64,000 nt of DNA from Trifolium pratense (taxonomy: Eukaryota > Streptophyta > Magnoliopsida > Fabales > Fabaceae), in assembly GCF_020283565.1 (NCBI RefSeq), contig NC_060065.1, positions 34,956,409 to 35,020,408 on the forward strand, given 5' to 3'. The notes beneath the pieces were generated by a model. The model had not been told where the DNA came from and made no database searches. It worked only from the letters and a program-made list of their open reading frames with translations. Position numbers and translations under genes: made by a program. Positions 43,339-55,500 of the stretch are shown here, one piece after another. Position 1 is the stretch's first letter, and every line of letters begins with the position of its first letter.

Positions 43339-43903
43339 TGAACCCCGGTCCACCACTTTGTGTGTGTTAGTTTTCAATAACTTATCATTTCGTCTATGTA
43401 CCCAAAAAAATGCGCAATTAAGTAAAAATTATAAGTTGATCTAATTGATGCTCATATATAGTCGAAGAGTTAATCAAGTAAAATCGAATGTTAATCAAGA
43501 CAAATACATGAGAACACCATTTTTTGGAGTGAGATCCTTGTCTTCGATTCGACTCTATGTTGCTTTTTTATTTGTTTTGGGCATAAAATTAACATAGTAT
43601 AATTCGAGTGGTTTTTTTTAGTAACATGTGATTATTAGTTTAATTATTTAATTTACTTGATTTGGAAGAAAAAAAAAACCTCAGCTACTTTTCAAAAAAA
43701 TTCTTAAATCCATATATATAAATTTTTTATCCCCATAAATATTTCATTTTAAGTTCTCAATCCGATAGTTTAGTTTTACGTTACGTACAGTGGCGGAGCT
43801 AGGGATGGCCTGGTTGGACCATGGCCCACCCAAAAAATTGGAATTACTATAATAATCATAGTGCTTTAATCAAATTACAAGTATATCTTATATATATTAT
43901 TTT
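43339..43903. other. Intergenic with transposon-end motif
   Basis: At 43793-43840 CAGTGGCGGAGCTAGGGATG leads into CCATGGCCCACCC. The same pattern, inverted, is at 15060-15117. No coding sequence. Confidence 0.35.
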
Positions 43904-44854
43904 GCACGTGATAGATTTGATGTTCTTCATGTTCATATGAAAAATGGTCCAAAACTCACTTATTTGACCCAAAAACCCCATTTTACATAAAGTATTACGT
44001 CGGGCGTGAAAGGGATCACGCCGCGCGTGAGTGCTGGGGAACAATCACGCTGGGGGTGTGAGAGGCTACGCCGCACGTGATAGATCTGATGTTCTTCATG
44101 TTCATACGAAAAATGATCCAAAACTCACTTATTTGACCCAAAAATCCCATTTTACATGTTATAAATCCCAAATAAGTTTGTTTTCATGTCTACTACACAT
44201 ACATAAACATAAAAGAACATATTGATTCACAGATCCACTTCAAAACATGCCATAAAGTTAGAGATTTATGTATTTTACTCAAAACTCATCAAAACACAAT
44301 GTTCTTAGATCAAACATCTACAATTTATGTTTTTACTTGTTAAATTCGTTCATACATCATACCAAGAGTATATCAAACATGTTATGAACATAATAATCGA
44401 CTTCCTTTAAGAAAATTCATCCAAACTAAAACGAAAATGGGGTGGAGAAAGTTCGTGTACGGAGAAATCGACATTCTCCTCTTTCTCGTATCACCCACGA
44501 TTATGAAACCTACTCTCATACCTGGATTCGAAGAAAACTCGAAGATTGAATCTTGAATCTCTAAGCTTTCTTTATGCCCTAGCTCCCAAGCTCTCTTCTT
44601 TCTCTCTATCTTTCTCCCAAACACAACAAGAATGAATGTTTCTCTCTCACTATGCCCATATGGGCGCCCCACACTAGACACAAGGCCCATTGGGCCTTCA
44701 AGCTCATTAGCTTGGCCCAACTTGCGATAACTCTCACTACTCGCTTTATAACTAAAATATTCGATAAATAACTAAAGTTACTAACATATTTAAAATGCCA
44801 CGTCAATAAACATTTAAACACGCAAAACGAATAAATTAAAATTGGGTCGTTACA
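43904..44854 (-). mobile_element. Probable Ty3/gypsy-type LTR fragment
   Basis: On the minus strand it begins TGTAACGACCCAATTTTAA at 44854, a common start for plant Ty3/gypsy LTRs. The other end is unclear. A direct repeat of about 90 bp (GTTCTTCATGTTCATA, then CCAAAACTCACTTATTTGAC) occurs at 43918-43990 and 44088-44160. No internal domains are adjacent, so it is a solo or truncated LTR at best. Open frames within it are not recognised. Confidence 0.4.
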
Positions 44855-46321
44855 ACATGCATAAAAATAACCTCGATTCCTTGCGGAGGGAGTTTTGTCT
44901 CCCGATGGTGGGGGAGAGTCTCCCTCTCTTGAGAGCTCCTTAGCCCTCCTTGCCTCATTCTCCTTTGCTCCTTTTAGAGCTTATAGTTCTCTGAACTTCT
45001 GAATGAATAATTGTGAAGGAGGAGAATTCTAACTAAAAAAAGAAAATTAACGAAAACTGGTTTAAAAATAAAAAAAGAAGAAAAGAAAAAAAAAACACTA
45101 AGATGCCATCACGTGTTCTAACTGTAAACAAAATAATCATCATCACGTGTCCATTCTCATAAGTTGTATTGGAAATCAGCACCTTCTTAATGACATAGGG
45201 GTGGGTTTATAATTACCAATAATAATAGTGCCACAAGTAAAACTATTACTTTTTAATGTCATTGAATAAATTGCAGATTTCTAAGCCAATGAATTTAAGA
45301 CAAATCAGATGGGTCAAGCTGCCCAATATTTGGTGTTGGGTAGAGAAGTTGTCACCGTTACTTACTTTCAAGTTTCAACTCAACTCAAGTACCGACGAGA
45401 CACCTGGCAGGTCCCACCATATGCATATACTATGCATGCAGAAGAAGAAGCCTGTCACAAACAAAAAACAACCATCAATTTTTATTTTTTATTTTTAAAA
45501 GTTGGTGTCGGATTCTACGACCGATTAATTATTCAAGATGACTAATCTCACCGTCTACAGGACTCTCATTTAAACAAGAGTTTTTTTTTTTTACCACCGA
45601 TGATTTACGATAATTTGGTAGTAAGAGAAGTATTTAACTCTAAACTAAGGTGTGGGTGGGGTTCATGTTAATTGATGGTTGTTAACCCACTTGGGGTTCT
45701 TGGAATATTTATCATGTAACTTTTGCATAAGTGATGTAGTAAGTATATATTTTTCACTTGTTGGTTTAACCCAGGTTCTAGTAGTGTCTTATACAGTGAT
45801 AATTGATTCACAAACAACAAAACAACAAATCTCAAAGTTTTAACTGCTTTCTTCACTTTGATTCCCATTGATTCCCATTGTTGGTTGGGAATTGGGATTT
45901 TCAACACACCTCTCCATCTATCTATCTTTTCGGTGCCGTTCCTTATTGTTTCACAACAACTTCCTTAGTACTACCAACCAACCAAACATTGTCAACTTAC
46001 TAGGTGAGATAAAATATTTCTTTGTTATCCAACATAATCTTCTTGTTTGGACTCAAAATTGAAAAGAATGAGACCAAGAAAAAACAAAAAAAAAAACAAT
46101 GTTGTTTTTTTCCTCCTAATTTTATTTCCATTTTCAGTGTTGGCTTTGTATTTTTCCAAGCTTGGTAGTGTTCATTTTATGGGAAAATGAAAAGTAACAA
46201 TCTTTGAGGATAATGTGACTATAAGTGCCTTTTTTCTTTTGTGTGAGTGATTTTTCATGTAATGTGTTTCATGTAGTTGAAGCTAGCTTTGATTTGAGCT
46301 TTCGAAGAATAATTTATAAAG
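44855..46321. other. Intergenic and 5' region of the kelch gene
   Basis: No separate gene supported. CT-rich and leader-like sequence at 45840-46005 with a donor-like CTAG|GTGAGATAAA near 46001 may be a non-coding first exon of the kelch gene, with an intron before the coding start at 46322. This part is inferred. Confidence 0.4.
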
Positions 46322-49300
46322 ATGTTTGGATTCTCTCGTAAGCACAAGAAGCTTGGAAGGTAAAGATTTACAATTTTTCTTATTTTTCTCTAGAAATTTC
46401 AATTTTTTTTTCACCACACAACTTGTTCTTTTGGTAGAGTGAAGAAGGTTCAGCTTTCTGATGCCACACAAGGAACTAGAAGTCCTATTAGGTACCCTAA
46501 ACGAAATGGAAACTCAAATGTAAGTTCTTTAAGCTTCATTCTTTGTGTGAAATTGAGATTTGGAACAGTGAGTGTGGTTATTACTAAGTTTTTAGCTTCT
46601 TTCAGGATGATGAAGTTGAAGGTTCGAGCGGTCATTCGGAGGAAATTGATTGTCAAATTTCATCTACTGGACCTGAGATAAGTAATTGTGCATCGAGTAG
46701 TTCGGAGAATTGGATGGTGTTGTCAATTGCAGGCGATAAGCCCATTCCTAGATCCTATGTATGTAACTATGTGACTTTTTTTCATTTTATATTTGGCGTC
46801 TGTTTGGACCGGCTTATTTGAGTTTATCTGCTAACATAAACACTTCTGAGACTGTTTGAGAGAACTTATGAAAACAGCTTATGACAAGTCAATGAGTTGT
46901 TTTTTTAAGGTTATGATGATAACTTAGGAAAACAACTTATAGCTTATATTAAAATGGTTGGACTTTATTTTATCTTTTGTTACAAAAAATGCTTATATAT
47001 AAGCACTCATCATGATAAGTGTTTATGCTAGAAGCACTTAATAAGTTGTTTATCCAAACAAGATCTTGGTCATAGGTCATTTTGTAGAAATGTTACGAGC
47101 TATTATGGTGAAGTACTGACTACTGAACTATTATTCATTGGAATAGCATGCAGCATGTGTTATTGAGAATAAGATGATAGTGGTTGGCGGTGAATCTGGG
47201 ACTGGATTGTTAGACGATGTGCAGGTGAGGGAACATTTCTAGTTTTGAAATTGGAAAAATGTATTGTTGTATTTATACGAGCATTAATATTAACTAATAT
47301 TTGGACGTTCACTCATCACATCAAGACTATTTATTTTGTTGGCAGGTTCTAAATTTTGACGCATTTTCATGGACCACGGTGTCATCCAAGCTATACTTGT
47401 CACCGAGTAGTCTACCGCTACAAATTCCAGCTTGCAAGGGTCATAGTTTGGTATTTAAATTCTGCTATAATTGTTTTTATCCAAATGGCCTTGATAATGG
47501 CATGGAGCTCCCATCATAGACATAGAATAACATATCATACTATAGTTCAGTTTATTTCTATCTCAAATCTCTTGTGCTTGATAATAATTTGATCAGGTTT
47601 CTTGGGGGAAGAAGGCACTCCTCATTGGAGGGAAAACAGACCCTGGAAGCAACAAAATATCTGGTTCAACCCCATCATTTGCATATGTAATAGCTTCGTC
47701 CCTATTCGTGCTGTGGAGTTCTTCTAATTGTCTTTTTGGGCTTTTGTAGTATGGGCGTTTGATACAGAGACAGAGTGTTGGTCGCTCATGGAAGCAAAGG
47801 GAGACATACCGGTAGGAATGTTGAAAATGCAAATTCCTCTATAGAAAGTTGATCTTGGGGATTGTTTTTGTAGATCATCGTAATCCAAATAATAAGACAT
47901 GTACTATTGGAATACTCAATATATGATGAATCCGTGGAACAGCTTTTGTTCTTCATACATTGATGTTTACATGCATGAAGAGGGTGTGATTGTCGCATAG
48001 GAAGATATATGATCCTAAACAATTACAAAGAATATAGAAAAATAAAATTATTACCTGAACTACCGACATATCATAATTTAATTTCTTCCATTGAAATTTC
48101 TATAGGCAGTACTGACCAAGGAGTTTGTTCTTTGCAGATTGCTCGCAGTGGCCATACAATTGTTAGGGCTAACTCTACTTTGATATTGTTTGGGGGAGAA
48201 GATTGCAAAAGGAGGAAACTGAATGATCTGCATATGTTTGATCTCAAGTCCTTGACATGGCTTCCACTTCACTGCACGTAAGCGTTTATGAAATTTTTTT
48301 ATGCTTGGAAACCAAAAGTTTTGACTTTGACGGAATTATCTACTCATAAAAACCTGATATAAATGTTTCAATGCACCTGAAAGAGTATATTACTTACAGG
48401 GGAACAGCACCTTCTCCAAGATGCAACCACGTGGCATCGCTTTATGATGGTAAAATTCTTTTTATATTTGGAGGAGCATCCAAATCTAGGACCTTGAATG
48501 ACTTGTATTCACTCGACTTTGAAACGGTGTGTGAGCTCTCCATATAGTTAGTTCATGAAGAAACTTGTTGATTTCCATTATGCAAATTAGATATTCATTT
48601 ATTGTTTCAGATGGGATGGTCAAGAATAAAGGTGCGTGGTTTTCATCCATCACCAAGAGCTGGTTGCTGTGGTGTTTTATGTGGCGCTAAGTGGTATATT
48701 ACGGGCGGTGGAAGCAGGAAAAAACGTATGTTTTAAATTTTAATATGGATACACGAGAATTTGCTCATGTCTTTCATTTCTTTGCTTTTTCACTCAACAC
48801 CAACTACAAGGGAAATAATGAAAACGATTGTATATTAATAAGCATATAAGTATTTGACGTTTTTCTCATCTGGGAAGTTAATAAAAGTAATATTTAAGTT
48901 CAAAGATAATTCAAAATTTGGAATGATGCCTTTTATGAATAGAACGATTGTCTCTGCGATTTATTCTATTTCCATACAAATTTTAACTTTCCTCTATACT
49001 TTTCAGGACATGGAGAGACTTTGATATATGATATTAAGAAAAGTGAATGGTTTTTAGAAATTACATCACTTCCTTCTTCTATCACTACCAACAAGGTGAA
49101 CATATTTTACTTTTCCTATCAAGTTTACATATCATTCATCTATTGCTGCGTCTTGTGCTGTTAATTACACCGTTTATTCATCAACTGTAATGCATTAACA
49201 CGTAAAAGTGATTTCCCTCGAAGTATTCCATTCAGTCTTTTGCACTTATAATTCAAATTTTGTTTCAAAGTAGTGGGAATTCATAGCACTGAAACTTAAG

Positions 49301-51214
49301 TTTGAAGACGTGTCAGGTGTCCGACTCATGTTGTTGTCGGACACGGACTAGACACCAACACATGTGATTATATATTCAATTACTTCTATTTTTCAAATTA
49401 TTACCAATGTTGATGTGTCAGTGTCATCTTCGGTGTGTGTCATGGCGGTGCTTAATACTTCATAGATAAGTACTAAATAAAGCTCGCAATTTGGCCTCCT
49501 GGTTAAATGAGACTTCATTAGACCTGCTTAACTCAAATGTTACTGATGAGAACCTTTGCTATAATTTAATGAGACTTCATTAGACCTGCTTAACTTGAAT
49601 ATTACGTGTCAGTGTTGTATGCTTGATCATGCTTTCTTTATGATTTCTTTAAAGCATGCTTATGATTTCTGTTGTATCAGCAGGGTTTTAGCCTGGTAGT
49701 TGTGCAGCACAAGGAAAAAGACTTTCTTGTTGCATTTGGGGGATCCAAAAAAGAGGCATCAAATCAGGTTTAACAACTATATAAATTCACTATTTGAGTC
49801 TTTTTTTCGTTGAACTTATGAGTTCTAACTTTTCTTTCTTGGTTTTGTCAGGTGGAAGTGTTGAAAACAGAAAAAAATGAATCCACTTCCAGAAGACACC
49901 CAACTACGACTACTATCAAAGGTCCAGGATCGATATTTGAAAAACATTCATCATCCACTCAACTTAGAAATGACTCCTCCCAACGTTTCATTGACTCTGT
50001 AGTTCGACAAAGTCTAGCATCTGCAATTGAACGTGGTTCTGAAAGGAAATCTCTGTCAGAATCTCTGTTTATACAAGATTCCGGCCCTCTTTCTACCAAC
50101 ACCTCCCTTCACAGTCAATTTGATCACGAAGAAGAATTCAATGTAGATGATAGGATTGAAAATCATTCAGAAGATGAAAGGTCTTTCCCACAGGTAAAAC
50201 AGAAGTTCTTTTTAATTCTAACCATGTGCTTTGATACAAAACACCTCATGGACACGTTGAATACTCATTTGAACAGTTTTTGACTGTTGAATAATCATAA
50301 TAGCATTTCTCCAATGCCTTCTTACATATACTATACTTCAGGCAGCAGATCACAGAACAAATCAAAATAACCCTGGACATCAGATGAACACAAGAGGAGC
50401 CAAAACCAACATGGACGAACAGGTTTTGGCATCTGGAGATTCGATTCGAAATATAGGTGTTGGAAACACCATGCTAGAAACTGATCACGGATCATTCCTT
50501 GGAAACACTGCTTCAAATATATATAATTATTATGAAACTAAAGTGTCCTCTTTAATAAGAAAATTTAGCGTTCTCGAGGCACAATTGGCAGCTTCGTTGG
50601 CAAACCAAGAAGTTGCCGAGAAAAATTTAGCGTCTGCTAATAAAAGTAGGCAAGAAATGGATAAAAAATTTACAGACACAGTAAAGGAGATTGAATTACT
50701 TAGAGAGAAGCTTGCTGGTGCAGAGTTAGCTCAAGAAGAGGCCAATAACCTGTCTAACATTGTCCACTCTGACAATGTAAGGCTTGAACATGATGTGGCT
50801 TTCCTCAAGGCTGTTTTAGATGATACACAAAAGGTATATATTACATTTCATTTTATGGTATTATTCATTTATTCGAATGCGTGCGAAGTGCTACTATTGA
50901 CTAGGAAAACTTAGTAGGAATTGCACTCGACAAGAGGAGTTCTAGCAGGAGAAAGAGCCCGGGCATTCCAATTACAGGTACATCCTTGGAAATTCGATTG
51001 ATTACAAATCTATATCTATCTCTATTTTATTTAGTGTGTACAAAATCTTGAAAATAGTAAACAAAGATATAATGTTTGATGTTTTTACCATACTTGGATT
51101 TCTTAAACATTTCAATCTTTGTTGGCTACATAGGTTGAAGTTTTTCATCTCAAACAAAGACTACAATCAATGGAAAATCGAGCACCTACTCCCCGGAAAC
51201 CTTTTCATGTGTAG
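46322..51214 (+). CDS. Kelch-repeat / coiled-coil protein (ACBP4/5-like without ACB domain), 16 exons
   Basis: Exons placed by eye: 46322-46359, 46438-46519, 46606-46758, 47147-47224, 47346-47450, 47597-47663, 47750-47811, 48138-48277, 48400-48526, 48611-48725, 49007-49095, 49684-49767, 49852-50193, 50342-50833, 50918-50977, 51134-51214. All splice sites are GT-AG and the frame is continuous for about 704 residues. The N-terminus is MFGFSRKHKKLGR. From about residue 92 to 390 there are six kelch blades, for example HTIVRANSTLILFGG with LNDLHMFDLKSLTW, and ILFIFGG with LNDLYSLDFETMGW. A Ser-rich linker follows, then a long coiled coil (about 560-695). This matches the kelch and coiled-coil half of plant kelch-type acyl-CoA-binding proteins and their shorter Arabidopsis relatives, but no acyl-CoA-binding domain is present. 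It is probably a cytosolic scaffold; its partners are unknown. It is convergent with APC7. Confidence 0.9.
46801..47060. mobile_element. MITE in kelch gene intron 3
   Basis: It starts TGTTTGGACCGGCTTATTTG and ends TGTTTATCCAAACA, with internal CTTATGAAAACAGCTTATGA, then GAAAACAACTTATAGCTTAT. The same family flanks the copia fragment in APC7 intron 3 (60094-62019). Inverted TGTTTGGA/TCCAAACA ends and no coding sequence. Confidence 0.75.
49300..49600 (+). repeat. Repeats in kelch gene intron 11
   Basis: A GTGTC/GACAC-rich stretch (CAGGTGTCCGACTCATG, then GTCGGACACGGACTAGACAC) at 49310-49440 is partly self-complementary. The duplicated words ATGAGACTTCATTAGACCTG at 49507 and 49569 show a short local duplication. 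No coding content. Confidence 0.55.
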
Positions 51215-52587
51215 TGAGGTGTCCTCAAAAATGATGAGACAAAGCTCCTATTATTACAAGGGATTTGCATTTTGAGGGTGGCATTGAAGACTTTGACAAC
51301 CACCAAAGATGCAGTGTTACTACATTATTACTAGAGATGGTCTTTGGTCACAGATCAAATGTGACAAAATTGAATGTGCATGCAGAGATATGCTTTTAAA
51401 ACATTTTAGATGCATTGAAAGTTGAAACGGTTAAATATTAGTTTTTAGTTTTTTTTTTTTTGAAACAAATTAGTTTATAGTTCATTGTTCTTAACTGCAT
51501 CTGTAAAATTGTGTCAACAAAAAAAAAAAAACTGCAACTATCATGTAATGGCAACTGTAATTGAATTGTGAGTAATCTATATTTTGTAATGGCACTTAAT
51601 ATTGAGTAATATATAATTAACACATTTTGAAGAAATATTTAGATAAAATTTTTAATTTGTATTAGAGGATTTTTTTTTAAATAAAATAATTTAGTAATTG
51701 ACTGCGTGAACAAGCTTTATAAACACATTTTAATTTGAAAACTTTGCTGTTATATTTTTTGTAACTCTAGATTCTTGGGAAGAGAACATTAATAGCATTG
51801 CATGTTTGATTAATTTTATATTGAGTTATATGTACTTTAGTAATACTAGTATTCAAATTATACTAGATGTTTAAGAAACTAAACAGGAAAATTGAAATAA
51901 TTATTCACAAGGATTATGCAATTAGGTGCAAAGCACAATCAATGATTTTTTTTCTTCTCATGTGGCCATATGAGATACCCCTCCATCCTGTTTTATATTT
52001 TACATTTTGAATTGAGTATATTTTTTTTGGATTCAATTTTGGCATTAAGTTATATATAAAGACAGAGAGAAGCTAATATATGCTTAGAATATAAATTCGA
52101 CTCGTGATGAAAATAATTAAATAAGCAATTGTTTTACAAAGCTGAAAAGAAAGAAAAATTGTGTATTTTTCACTGCAACTAAACTTGTGATCAAACATTG
52201 GTTAACATGTATAACTTACAAATATATAACCAGGAGAACAAAAATCTTACAATAGAGATAACAAAGAGCCTCCTGGTTGAGCTGATACATATTTGATCTC
52301 ACCAACGGCACTTCAACTGTCTGACCAAAGTCCAACCTCAACCACTCATTCAATAAATGGGAATTGCAGCATCTAATCCATGCATTTATACATATGGTTA
52401 CCAGATGCAACAGTTGGTAATAATGAAATTCTGTTTTCTGATGTGAACTCTTGCTGTAGTATGACAGTGAAAACCCTCCTTGTAGACCATCAAGGTAATT
52501 CTCGTCGCTCGCACCCTACTGCTAATGCCATCTGAAAACATAATATAATTTCCAAGTGTAATTTTCTCTTCGTTTGGATACCAATAC
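51215..52587. other. Convergent 3' ends of the kelch gene and APC7
   Basis: Contains the 3' untranslated regions of both genes and about 1 kb of AT-rich DNA with T runs. No further gene supported. Confidence 0.45.
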
Positions 52588-55500
52588 TCATAGAAGTTCA
52601 GTCTCGTCTTGATCTCCATCACCATCTTCAACATCATTGTCTTCATCTTCTTCGGGTGCATCAGGATCTACTCCCTGAATGGATGCAATCACAAAATTGT
52701 ACTTCGCTTAAACTTATCCTCTAATATAATCATTCAAAGTTTAATGTTGGCCTAGACCATGCATCTAATTTAGATGAAAACTAAAACAATCCAGCAATGC
52801 AAATAATGTGTGATTATAAGTTGAGAAAAATATAATTATCAGAATTATGAAGAAAAGAAATGAATGAATGAATAAAAGAGCAAACCTTCATTTGCTTCTC
52901 TAAACGCTCTAAACCCCGTTTTGCTGCTTCATTCTGGGGATTTAACCTGCCATTTATACCAATAAATATTAGAAACAAGAAAACATCATAAAAGCAAAGG
53001 GCATATCACATGGATATTCCTAACTACAAGGATAGGATCAATTGTTAAATGCGAAGAACTTTACTGCATAAAAGGATGGAGAGAAAAGGTTTACTTCAAC
53101 ATGATTGATAGAAACCATGATAGTAATTCCCAATTACCTGAGCAGTTAATTCATCAAGTGTCACGTGGCCCCAAGATATGGCAGGCGTATTCTAGAAGGG
53201 GCAAAGGAGTAAATAGTGGCTAAGGTTGTTATCAGTCATGAGGTGGCAGAGAAGAGGGGAGCACACACCTTTCCAAATTATACGGAGCAGGCAGCAGAAG
53301 GAATAATCATCTCTGATTTGTTGTTGAATTGAGAGAGAATGAATAGAGTACTCACATACTCTATAGGAGCTTAGCTCTAGGCCCATTTTGGGATTGTTAC
53401 GTTCTGTTATTTGTTCTTGACTCCATTTATCATATCAATAAAGCTCTCTTCTATTTTAATTCCATTATTATACTGTTAAATTCCATATTTCATATTCGAG
53501 TACGTATCAATGATCAACCGTTGTTATTACATTAGACTTTTGTGATATTAAGTTCAGACTAAATGATGATGCCAAATACATCCAAGTGATGCTAAACTAA
53601 ATTATTTTATAACTCCACCTTCATAAAGGGGAAAAAAAGGGTGCACTGTGCCCTGACAGATGTTTACAGAATATGAGATCTTTTACCTTAATGCAGCCTG
53701 ATAATGTGACAAAGCCTCCGACAACATGTTAGTGGCAGCAAAAACTTGTGCTAATTTCACATGAAGAGAGTCATCAGCCCAGTCTTTAAGATATCTCTCA
53801 AGTAGAGACACGGCATCTCCATTTCGGCCCTCAATAACATGGAGCTCAGCCAAAGCCAGTGCAGCTCCAAGGTAACCAGGTTCCAGCCTTAATGCAGACT
53901 CGTAGAATTTTTTCGCCTATATGATGAATGCATTAAGTTCCACACAAAAAATATTTAAGATATTAGTCTATGGATACTTTATTTTAAAAGACCAATAAGT
54001 TACCTTTTCTCTCCCACCGGAATTACTGGCATGCACATCACCTACTAATTTTAAAGCCTTTGCCGATTGAGGCATTGCTTTCATTGCCTCTCTAGAAGCA
54101 TATAATGCCTCTTTGATCTTAGATAGCGCCAAATATGTATGAACCAAACCTGAAAAAAATGAGATTCAAGTCAAAATCTGTAAATTTATGCATTTCCATA
54201 TTTGGCACTTTGCGATTGCAGTAGAATGACAGTGAAACACGTGAATGTCATTGCTGGAAAAAGATGCAAGTCAATGCGGCTAAATATATTTTCCAGTATA
54301 AAATAAACCTTGGTATGTGCGTATATCAGGTCTCAATTCTTGGGCTCCCCTGAAGGCAGACACAGCTGGTTCCGCCCGTTTCATTGTCAGTAATAGATTT
54401 CCCTAAATAAACTCAACTTGTCAGGTCAAATTCACAATACTTGCATTGCCATCTACCAACATAAATATAGTTAATAGGCCATATTTGATCTAAACTAAAA
54501 CAATTTTATTACCTTCATTATGTATCCTGGTATATGCCTCTCATCAATCCGAATGCTCTAATTACCAAATAATCAGTCAATTGTATGCAATTCTGTAATA
54601 GATAAAATAATCCAATCTATACGAAATCAAATAAAACTACTAACCTGCTCAGCATATGATAATGCTCTTTTCTCATCTTTCCTTTCCCATAAAACAGATA
54701 GAGCCACAAAAACCTCTGGTCTTGCAGGATCAATATTCAATAAATCATGCACTAGCTTGTTCAGCTTAGAATAATCAGACTTTAGCTTTAGGAGCATCGC
54801 ATACTCATCCATATATGTTACGACATATGGATCAATTGATCGGGCCTGTAATTGACAAATTACAAGTATATAAGCTCAGTAAACACGTAAAAATAAGCAG
54901 GATGGAAAAAAACAACAAATTTATCAAGGTAATAAAGTATTACCTTCTCAAAATTCATGATGGCCTCTTCATTCTTTCCAATAATAGCTTCAACCTTCAT
55001 TTATAATATACATCAGAGTTTACATGTTAAATGAACAATTCAAGGAAATTGTGTACAAAAAATCTACATATATCATTATTTTGTATTATCAAACTTACAT
55101 ATGTTTGTTTTGTGTAATTTTGTCATGTTCTATGATATAAAGTTTAATTCCTTCTGCGAGAGTGTTAATTTAGTGCGAGTGTGCTAATTTTTGTAAACTT
55201 TATATTAACTAATATGAAGGTATCTTAACTTTTTGAAAATTGGTGTATCCTCTACGACCCTATCCATATGACCATATTAGGTAGGTACCATTACCAATAG
55301 GTCCAACACCATACTCATCCATGCAATGTACTGTTAGATATGGGCCTTAATTAGGATAGAGATAATAGTGGGCCTTGTTTATTAATATTAGTAGGCAGTT
55401 TAATCATTAGTAGGCAATTGTAATTATTAATATGCAGTTATAATAGAAAATAACTGCCGTTAGAATAGGAATAGGTATAGGTAATACTTAATAAATAGAA

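Noticed and set aside
44382..44720. 112-codon minus-strand frame
   Set aside because: Lies in the probable LTR fragment; no motifs and no neighbouring coding structure.
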